Below, piece after piece: positions 52,197 through 57,910 of a stretch of 57,910 bases of DNA. The notes below the pieces were generated by a model, which ran no database searches, was not told the DNA's origin, and was given only the letters and a program-made list of their open reading frames with translations. Each line of letters starts with the position of its first letter. Within the stretch, counting starts at the first letter, position 1. The DNA is from an uncultured Bacteroidales bacterium (GTDB lineage Bacteria > Bacteroidota > Bacteroidia > Bacteroidales > Paludibacteraceae). The stretch is taken from assembly GCA_937907165.1 (NCBI GenBank), contig CALCUH010000191.1:1-57910 (forward strand). The letters run 5' to 3'. Made by a program: the position numbers and the translations under genes.

Positions 52197-53498
52197 ATGA
52201 TAGCCAATATGGTATGTAGGGATTGTTTTTGTCGGTTGGGGAAATGGGTGCTACCGCTCTTACTCTTCTTTGTCTCTTGCGAACGCTCTGGTGTTTCTGG
52301 TGGAAATGTTGGGGATAGGAAAGACTCTCTGCTTGTGGATTCTTTGCAGGTCGATTCCCTTCCTATGGATGAGCCGATGGTCGAGGAGGATACTCTCCAT
52401 ACGCTCCGCATCGGTTTCGTGGGCGATATCATGGTTCATGACTATCAGATGGAAAAGGCTTATGATGAGAAAACGGACTCGTTCGATTTTTCTCCTGTGT
52501 TCAAGCAAATACAGCCGTTTTTGGATGCGAACGGCTTGCTGATTGGAAATCTGGAGACGGTATTCGCAGGTAGGGATAAAGGTCGTTCCTCGAAAATTCA
52601 TGGTTATGCTTCTTTCCCCTATTTCAATGCGCCGGATTGTTTTGCGACAACCTTGGCGGAGGCTGGTTTCGACTTGCTTGCGACGGCGAATAACCATACC
52701 ATGGATTGTAAACCGGAGGGGGTGGTCGCCACGCTTAATCTCTTGGATTCTTTGGGCATTCTCCATCATGGTACTTCCCGCGATTCTTTGGAACGGGAGC
52801 GGCTTTGCATCGTGGAGCGAGGGGGAATTAAGGTTGGATTTTGTTCTTATACTTATAGCTTGAACGGTGTCTTCGTGCCTAAGGATAAGTGTTTCATGGT
52901 CAATGAGTTTTGCAAGTATGATTCCGCCAAGGTGAGCGGGCTGTGCGAGAATGTCCGTCGGCTGCGGACGTCGGGCGCGGATTTTACCGTGGCTTATCTT
53001 CACTGGGGGACGGAGTATCAGAAGAATCCTAACCGTTATCAGCGACGGATGGCGGACTCTCTCCATCATGCGGGTTGTGATGTGGTGGTGATGTCGCATC
53101 CGCATATCATCCAACGTATGGAGGTCTTGCCTGCCGACGATTCTCTTCCGAGGACCTTGGTGGCGTATTCGTTGGGTAATTTCGTCTCTTCCCAAGTCTG
53201 TCGTGGTGACATTTCGAAGGATCTCGGTATGATCTTGCAGGTGGATGTCGAGAAGAGGCGCGATAGCGTCTCTATTGCGGGGGTTACTGTGGTGCCGACG
53301 TGCACTTATTGGCGGCGGGACCACATAGGGGTTTTGCCGGTCATCACTGCGTTCGACACGCCTGATTCGGTGATCGACTTGCGCCCGAAGGAGAAGGTGC
53401 GTGTCGTTGAGGCTTATGATGAGGTGATGGATGTGTTAGGCGGCGACGCGGATTCTCTTTGGCGGGTAGAGGGGGATCATTATCGTTTCAAGTGGTAA
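52197..53498 (+). CDS. CapA-family lipoprotein (PGA_cap metallophosphoesterase fold)
   Basis: 433 residues. Signal with lipobox LLLFFVSC (Cys about 28). The PGA_cap domain starts at about residue 68 with IGFVGDIMVHD and has GNLETVFAG, ATANNHTMDC, YLHWGTEYQ and SHPHIIQ, the metal-ligand blocks of the CapA family. CapA takes part in poly-gamma-glutamate capsule export in Bacillus, but no capB/capC partner is here, so a different envelope role is likely. Confidence 0.9.
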   Translation: MIANMVCRDCFCRLGKWVLPLLLFFVSCERSGVSGGNVGDRKDSLLVDSLQVDSLPMDEPMVEEDTLHTLRIGFVGDIMVHDYQMEKAYDEKTDSFDFSPVFKQIQPFLDANGLLIGNLETVFAGRDKGRSSKIHGYASFPYFNAPDCFATTLAEAGFDLLATANNHTMDCKPEGVVATLNLLDSLGILHHGTSRDSLERERLCIVERGGIKVGFCSYTYSLNGVFVPKDKCFMVNEFCKYDSAKVSGLCENVRRLRTSGADFTVAYLHWGTEYQKNPNRYQRRMADSLHHAGCDVVVMSHPHIIQRMEVLPADDSLPRTLVAYSLGNFVSSQVCRGDISKDLGMILQVDVEKRRDSVSIAGVTVVPTCTYWRRDHIGVLPVITAFDTPDSVIDLRPKEKVRVVEAYDEVMDVLGGDADSLWRVEGDHYRFKW

Positions 53499-53542
53499 AA
53501 AAAGTTCCATCCAACCCAGTGGAATCGGGTCGAATGGAACTT
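53495..53542 (-). terminator. Terminator after the GH30 gene
   Basis: AAGTTCCAT (53502-53510) pairs with ATGGAACTT (53534-53542), with an inner ACCC/GGGT extension. On the minus strand the stem is followed by TTTTTTT. Confidence 0.85.
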
Positions 53543-53564
53543 CGCGGATATGATATTTAAGCTG

Positions 53565-55784
53565 TTATCGTAAATCTATCTTAATCGATTCTTGAGGGTT
53601 TGACAAGACATAGACGCCGGTTGGTAATCCTGCTTCCTTGAGAATGGTTTCAGCGTCGTCGCCTTCCGCTATGGTGACTTCCCTGATCGTCTTGCCGTTC
53701 ATATCTACAACATTGTAGTTCTTGCTAGCTTCCTTATTTTGAATATTCACCAAGCCTGTCTCCTCTCCTTCTTCTGGCGTGTAACCGCTTTCAGCTTCGA
53801 ATGAGAGCCAGTCGATGTTGACGTAGTCTCCGTCGATGGAGAGGCGGAGGACATGTTTGCCTTCTTCCAGCCTTTCGGTTTTCCCTTCTATCGTGTTATA
53901 GGTATCCCAGTCTCCTCCGTTAGCGACCTTGGTGGTGGAGGTGATGTCTTTGCCGTCGAGCAACAGGTGGAAGGATGAGTTGTCGCTTCCGGAAGCTACA
54001 CGGGCGCTCCATTTGTAGGTGTCGCTCTTCTTCACGTCGACCGTATATTCCAGCCACTCTCCTGTCTGGGTGTAACCGATCGCCTTACCGTCGCCGCAGT
54101 TTTCGATGTCCACGCCTTCGTTGGTACGGAAGGAGGCTGTTCCTTTGTTCTCCTCTTCATTGTCGTAGTATGCGATGCCGCTGCCGCCGAGGTCATATTC
54201 CTCCACCTCTATTTTCCCCGGCAATACGCTTGGCGTGCCGTTGTAAGGGGTTTGCGGAACATGCACTTTGATGGTTATGGATGCTTTCCCTTCGTTTCCT
54301 TCGTTGTCGGTCGCAACCGCAGAGAGGGTATAGCTTCCCTCTTTCAGGTTCTCGAGCGTGAAGGTGTATGGGGTGTTGCTGGATTCTCCGAGTTTGTTGT
54401 CTCCGTTATAGAAGGCGACGGATTTGATGTTGCCGTCTTCGTCTGTGGCGTCCACCGAAAGGGTGATGGTGGCTGGCGCTTCCAAGTCGTCACTTTCGCT
54501 TGGGGAGGTGAACTCCACCTTAGGCGTGCCTTTTTTACCGCCGCCCACCAGAGTCGTGGCGCTCTGGGCTTCCAGAGTGATTTGGAAGGAGGTTCCTCCG
54601 GCGACGTTGCTCTCCTTCTTCACGTTTTTTTGTCCGCTGGTCACGTATCGCTCCCACTCCGTAACTTGTGAGTTAGGGATGGAGACGGTGAATGTCTTGG
54701 AGCTGGTGTTTTTGTTGACCAATACGATGACGACGTTGTCATCCTTTTTGAAGGCGGAGACGTTCACGTTGTTGGTCGGATTTTGTGTGGCGTCCACACG
54801 GACAAAGCCGGGGCGGACGAACTTAGAGTAGTGGGAGAAGCAATATCCTCTTTTACTGATGTTACCGTCATCTTTCATCAAACCGTAGGAGCGGCGGATG
54901 TACCACCAGACGTAGGCTTGGAAGTTTCCTCTCACTACGGCGTTGGTCATGTGGTCTACCACTTCCAACGCTTCCGGCCATCTGTCGGCGGAGTTGGCGT
55001 CACTGTTCGGCACATACACTTCTGTCATCCACAACTCTTTCCCCGCTCCTTTTTGTTGGAAGTTCGGGTAACTGAATGCGCTCACTTGCGTACCGTAGAG
55101 GTGTGTGGCGAGGATGTCGAGGTTCGCCAGTGCCTTCGAGTTGTTTAAGATAGGGTCGCTGGTGTTCTTGTTGTACTGGAAGGCTTCGGGCGCCATAACC
55201 CTGCAATTGATATTTTGTGCGTTGTTTGCCATGAAGGTAGCCATGTCGTTGGCTTCCCACCACGTCCAGTCGCTACCATAATCCGGCTCGTTTTGAATGG
55301 ACATTGCGTATAGTTCCACCCCGTTGGTTTTCATGTAATCGATGAACTTGTTGAGGTGCTGCACGTATGCGCCGTAGGAGCTGGACTTCAGTCGTTTGGA
55401 GGTCTTGTAGGACTCGCACATGCTGGACGGCGGGCTCCATGGGGAGGCGAATATCGTGATGCCTTTTTTAGCCGCGTTTTGGGCTGTGGCGATTTCTTTG
55501 CTCCATTGGCTTTCTTCAGGGTCTACATGGATACGAAGGACGGAAAGACCAAGTTGGTTTTCTCCGTTCCCGAAAGCTGTCTCACGTTGGCTGGCGGAGA
55601 GATCGTCGATCCATGTTGGAAAGTTGATACCTCCGAACCCTTGCATCATTTGGTATTGCTTACTAAGGTTCACATTAATCGTTTGGGCCGAAGCCATGAG
55701 TGGCACCGCCGCCATAGCCATTGCCGCCCATTTTTTCAAATCTGCTCTTAAATTTCTCATGTCCGTGTTTTTCTTTATGCGCAC
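53565..55784 (-). CDS. GH30 glucuronoxylanase-like enzyme with Ig, CBM6 and T9SS tail
   Basis: 739 residues (a second ATG, 8 codons in, gives an equally good signal peptide ending MASAQ). The GH30 domain (about 35-405) has acid/base Glu 166 in IQNEPDYG and nucleophile Glu 255 in LWMTEVYV. WWYIRRSYG near residue 297 matches the methylglucuronate-binding arginine region of subfamily 8 (XynC), implying cleavage of glucuronoxylan at side-chain positions. An Ig-like domain (about 415-505), a CBM6 (about 515-650) and a T9SS sorting tail (about 670-739) follow. Secreted hemicellulase. Confidence 0.92.
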   Translation of the reverse strand: MRIKKNTDMRNLRADLKKWAAMAMAAVPLMASAQTINVNLSKQYQMMQGFGGINFPTWIDDLSASQRETAFGNGENQLGLSVLRIHVDPEESQWSKEIATAQNAAKKGITIFASPWSPPSSMCESYKTSKRLKSSSYGAYVQHLNKFIDYMKTNGVELYAMSIQNEPDYGSDWTWWEANDMATFMANNAQNINCRVMAPEAFQYNKNTSDPILNNSKALANLDILATHLYGTQVSAFSYPNFQQKGAGKELWMTEVYVPNSDANSADRWPEALEVVDHMTNAVVRGNFQAYVWWYIRRSYGLMKDDGNISKRGYCFSHYSKFVRPGFVRVDATQNPTNNVNVSAFKKDDNVVIVLVNKNTSSKTFTVSIPNSQVTEWERYVTSGQKNVKKESNVAGGTSFQITLEAQSATTLVGGGKKGTPKVEFTSPSESDDLEAPATITLSVDATDEDGNIKSVAFYNGDNKLGESSNTPYTFTLENLKEGSYTLSAVATDNEGNEGKASITIKVHVPQTPYNGTPSVLPGKIEVEEYDLGGSGIAYYDNEEENKGTASFRTNEGVDIENCGDGKAIGYTQTGEWLEYTVDVKKSDTYKWSARVASGSDNSSFHLLLDGKDITSTTKVANGGDWDTYNTIEGKTERLEEGKHVLRLSIDGDYVNIDWLSFEAESGYTPEEGEETGLVNIQNKEASKNYNVVDMNGKTIREVTIAEGDDAETILKEAGLPTGVYVLSNPQESIKIDLR

Positions 55785-55881
55785 GAGTCCCAGATATTGT
55801 TCTCTAAGAAAACAATGCGCGTGATTTTATATATGCTTACTTACTCTTTTAGTTATACCACGTTCCCTCATTGGAACATTG

Positions 55882-55889
55882 CAAAGATA
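55882..55889 (-). promoter_or_regulatory. -7 element of the GH30 gene
   Basis: The minus strand reads TATCTTTG followed by CA, a consensus -7 box, about 100 bases upstream of the GH30 ATG. Confidence 0.45.
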
Positions 55890-55978
55890 GGGACAGGTGA
55901 GTTTCCGTTATGGTAAATTTGTGCCTTTTAATAGGAATATTGGCGCGAAATAAAAAGGTAGAAATATTTGTTTGATAG

Positions 55979-56413
55979 TTAATTTCTTAATCTATAGCAT
56001 ATTATGACTGCTATTAAGAATAAGATAATGGAGACTGCCGCAATCGGACCTGAAAAGATTACGACTAAAATGCTTTGTGCGTCTCCGTGGGAAAAGCCGT
56101 TTTCCCCGAGTTTGTTTGCCGCTGCGATATAGTTGACGTTGCTGCCCAAAATGAGTTCGGCGGCTATAGTATTTGCTTTGGATTCGTAAAGTTCATTTAC
56201 TTTTGTGAGGCTATGGATTATTGTCATGATGGCGATGATGGCGCAAATGATGCAGGTTGTGGATATGCCGATTTTTTCGAGGCGTTCTGCGAACATAAAT
56301 GCGGGAATGATGGTAACCAATGAAAGGATGGGGACAAAGTATAGGAAAGCCATCATGGTGGATGTAGACGTTATTCTTTTCGAATTCATCTTTTTTTCTG
56401 TCTCTTCTTGCAT
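55979..56413 (-). CDS. Small four-helix membrane protein, copy 1
   Basis: 144 residues with four hydrophobic segments (about 20-43, 50-70, 85-105 and 112-140) and a charged N-terminus (MQEETEKK). Family not recognised. It is a close paralogue of the gene at 57350-57823, sharing ETEKKM, FSHGDAQSILVV-like and GPIAAVSIILFLIAVIIC stretches. A TATCTTTA -7-like box lies at 56427-56434. Confidence 0.75.
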   Translation of the reverse strand: MQEETEKKMNSKRITSTSTMMAFLYFVPILSLVTIIPAFMFAERLEKIGISTTCIICAIIAIMTIIHSLTKVNELYESKANTIAAELILGSNVNYIAAANKLGENGFSHGDAQSILVVIFSGPIAAVSIILFLIAVIICYRLRN

Positions 56414-56501
56414 GGTGTTTTTTTTGTAAAGATAGTATTTTTTTTTAAATAAGCAAGGCGGAGGATGTTCTTCCCTCCGCCTAGTGTCTCCCTTTCGGTT
56501 G
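55996..56501. repeat. Duplicated segment, unit 1
   Basis: Corresponds to 57400-57910 (window end), covering the membrane-protein gene, its promoter region and the upstream GGCGGAGG hairpin. Similarity is patchy inside the gene and near-identical at both ends. Confidence 0.8.
56456..56482 (-). terminator. Hairpin after the 56561 gene
   Basis: AGGCGGAGG pairs with CCTCCGCCT around a 9-base loop. The following minus-strand T content is low (TGCTTATTT). Copied at 57865-57891. Confidence 0.6.
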
Positions 56502-56560
56502 GTGCGTAAAATTACTTCCCATAATTTTTATGACGCCAATAGCCGTTGGTTGTTGAACTC

Positions 56561-57085
56561 CTATTCAGTTACGTTATATTGTTGTACCCGAATTTTGGTG
56601 CCATAGTATTTTTCGCCTGGATATTTTTTGACGAACTTGTCATGTTGTACCCTATGGCTTACGTCCAAGAGGTACCAGATCCCCTTGTGTTTGAAGAGAC
56701 AAGAGAATTGTCCGAAGGATTTCTCTAATTTTAGAGGCGTTGTTATTTCTGCTCCTTTCTTGGTGTCGCCGAAACGTCCGGGTTCGTATAGTTTGCCGTC
56801 GTCTGCCGCTTTTTGGACTACCGAGAAGATGGTGGCGAAATAGTTGTTTAGTTGTGCTGGGGTGATGACATCGACTTTATCTCCAGCGTATAGGTAAATA
56901 GCGTCTTTCTTTGGGTTTTCTCCCTTTTGGATGGTCGATGTCTCGCTGATTTCTTTGGCGAAATCAGGAACGAGTTTTTGTGATTCCAGGCCAGCGAAGG
57001 CGAACATATCTCCTATGTTGGGTGCCGCGAATGCGCCCAATGCGAGGCATGTGACTAATATGCTTAATAATGTGCGTTTCATCAT
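56561..57085 (-). CDS. Secreted hypothetical protein
   Basis: 174 residues with a signal peptide (MMKRTLLSILVTCLALGAFAAP). The mature part is mixed alpha/beta with FSCLFKHKGIWYLLDVSHR near residue 130. No family recognised. Located between the OmpA fragment and membrane-protein copy 1, all on the same strand. Confidence 0.75.
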   Translation of the reverse strand: MMKRTLLSILVTCLALGAFAAPNIGDMFAFAGLESQKLVPDFAKEISETSTIQKGENPKKDAIYLYAGDKVDVITPAQLNNYFATIFSVVQKAADDGKLYEPGRFGDTKKGAEITTPLKLEKSFGQFSCLFKHKGIWYLLDVSHRVQHDKFVKKYPGEKYYGTKIRVQQYNVTE

Positions 57086-57124
57086 TCCTTCTATTTAATA
57101 TTATATTACAATTTATTCGTATAC

Positions 57125-57388
57125 TTATTTCTTGATGAACTCCACGCGGCGGTTCTTAGCCTTTCCCTCTTCAGTGGAGTTATCGGCGAGAGGGGAGGTC
57201 TGTCCCTTACCGACGGCGGTCAAACGTTTCTTGTCGATGCCCAGCTCGACCAGCTTGTCGACGATGGCTTGCGCGCGTTGCTCGCTCAACGTCTGGTTGG
57301 TGGTTGTCGAGCCGGTGTTGTCGGTGTGACCCTGTATTTGAACTTGAGGTTAGGGCTCCCGTCCATCATGGTCTTGATGCGGTTGACT
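57125..57388 (-). pseudogene. OmpA-family C-terminal fragment, truncated and frameshifted
   Basis: The minus strand encodes a peptidoglycan-binding OmpA domain end: VNRIKTMMDGSPNLKF, then, after a one-base shift, IQGHTDNTGS, TLSEQRAQAIVDKL, LTAVGKGQ and NRRVEFIKK with a stop. The shift at about 57335-57342 looks like loss of one base from a GAA codon (FEIQ expected). The 5' part of the gene is gone: the sequence switches at about 57390-57400 to membrane-protein copy 2. Not expected to make a functional protein. Confidence 0.85.
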
Positions 57389-57823
57389 TTTTGATTTAAA
57401 GCATATTATGACTGCTATTAAGAATAAGATAATGGAGACTGCCGCAATCGGGCCTGAGAAGGTTACAACTAAAATGCTTTGTGCGTCTCCGTGGCAAAAG
57501 GCCTCTTCCCCGAGGATGATTGTCGCTGCGATATAGTTGATGTTGCTTGCTAAAATGAATTCGGGGACTCCAACTATTATAGGCGATTCGTAGAGTGTCT
57601 TTCTATGTTTGAGGCTAAGGATTATTATCAGGATGGCGATGGCGGCGCAAATGATGCAGGTCGTATACATTCCGCTTTCGCAGTCGCTGAAGATTTCTGT
57701 GATTGCAATTGGTGGAATGATGGTAACGAGTGAAAGGATAGGAAAAAAGTATAGGAGGGCCATGACGATGGATATAAACGTCATACCTTTCCAACTCATC
57801 TTTTTCTCTGTCTCTTTTTGCAT
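57350..57823 (-). CDS. Small four-helix membrane protein, copy 2, with altered C-terminus
   Basis: 157 residues from the ATG at 57823, chosen by match to copy 1 (MQKETEKK); the frame is open to 57865. It is paralogous to 55979-56413, but its last ~15 residues (KSKSQPHQDHDGREP) differ because the reading frame runs past the duplication border into the OmpA fragment in another frame. A -7-like box TATCTTTA lies at 57836-57843. Confidence 0.7.
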   Translation of the reverse strand: MQKETEKKMSWKGMTFISIVMALLYFFPILSLVTIIPPIAITEIFSDCESGMYTTCIICAAIAILIIILSLKHRKTLYESPIIVGVPEFILASNINYIAATIILGEEAFCHGDAQSILVVTFSGPIAAVSIILFLIAVIICFKSKSQPHQDHDGREP

Positions 57824-57910
57824 GGTGTTTTTTTGTAAAGATAGTTTGTTTTTCGAAATAAGCAAGGCGGAGGATGTTCTTCCCTCCGCCTAGTGTCTCC
57901 CTTTCGGTTG
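57400..57910. repeat. Duplicated segment, unit 2 (runs off window)
   Basis: Second copy of 55996-56501. Its left border falls inside the former OmpA gene; its right border lies beyond the window. Confidence 0.8.
57865..57891 (-). terminator. Hairpin upstream of membrane-protein copy 2
   Basis: AGGCGGAGG pairs with CCTCCGCCT, identical to 56456-56482. It probably ends a gene beyond the window edge. Confidence 0.55.

Noticed and set aside
52260..53324. 354-codon minus-strand open frame
   Set aside because: Antisense shadow of the CapA-family gene.

Overview
This window comes from a Bacteroidales bacterium (phylum Bacteroidota). Four large secreted proteins end in short beta-rich tails of the type IX secretion (T9SS) sorting class. 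Many upstream regions carry the Bacteroidota promoter signature (TTTG, 19-21 bases, TAnnTTTG). Several genes belong to families typical of the order: DUF3822, TM2 plus DUF2752, Reg_prop/AraC regulators, and multidomain hemicellulases with carbohydrate-binding modules. The genus cannot be fixed from the sequence alone. No rRNA, tRNA, CRISPR array, transposase or integrase was seen.

Layout. (1) 1-7000: leucine biosynthesis on the minus strand (leuA, then the start of leuC), an MscS-type channel, then a divergent cstA plus FemAB-like acyltransferase pair. (2) 7000-17000: a small secreted protein coupled to a giant alpha-2-macroglobulin lipoprotein, a TM2 / DUF2752 / M48-peptidase group, and a family 2 glycosyltransferase. 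(3) 17000-27400: housekeeping genes. These include a lipoprotein, an orphan trpB2 behind a complete tryptophan attenuator (leader peptide MNNSKNNIRRWWRWS plus terminator and antiterminator), a tight four-gene operon ending in rsmD-folB, a RecD-like helicase, an S41 protease with dCMP deaminase, rpsO and thyA.

(4) 27446-31570: a visibly AT-richer accessory island, all on the minus strand. It holds a tight three-gene operon (TerB-like protein, four-helix membrane protein with two coiled coils, vWA-like lipoprotein). Upstream of that operon lie a ~200-bp imperfect palindrome and a DUF3791-DUF3990-DUF3791 toxin-antitoxin-like cassette. The cassette fills the space between two near-identical 112-bp direct repeats, and a -7 promoter element sits just outside the upstream repeat. 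This island is the best candidate for an undescribed system.

(5) 31697-36001: a T9SS-exported SGNH esterase and a two-enzyme GH26-CBM35-GH5 mannanase, suggesting attack on acetylated mannan. (6) 36454-51112: a 3,888-residue T9SS surface protein with four tandem beta-helix modules, followed by a membrane-spanning Reg_prop/Y_Y_Y/AraC regulator that lacks the usual kinase and receiver. (7) 51158-55784: a small acidic protein, a 4HBT thioesterase, a CapA-family lipoprotein and a T9SS GH30 glucuronoxylanase-like enzyme. (8) 55979-57910: two copies of a small membrane-protein gene. The second copy has broken into an OmpA-family gene and left a truncated, frameshifted fragment.
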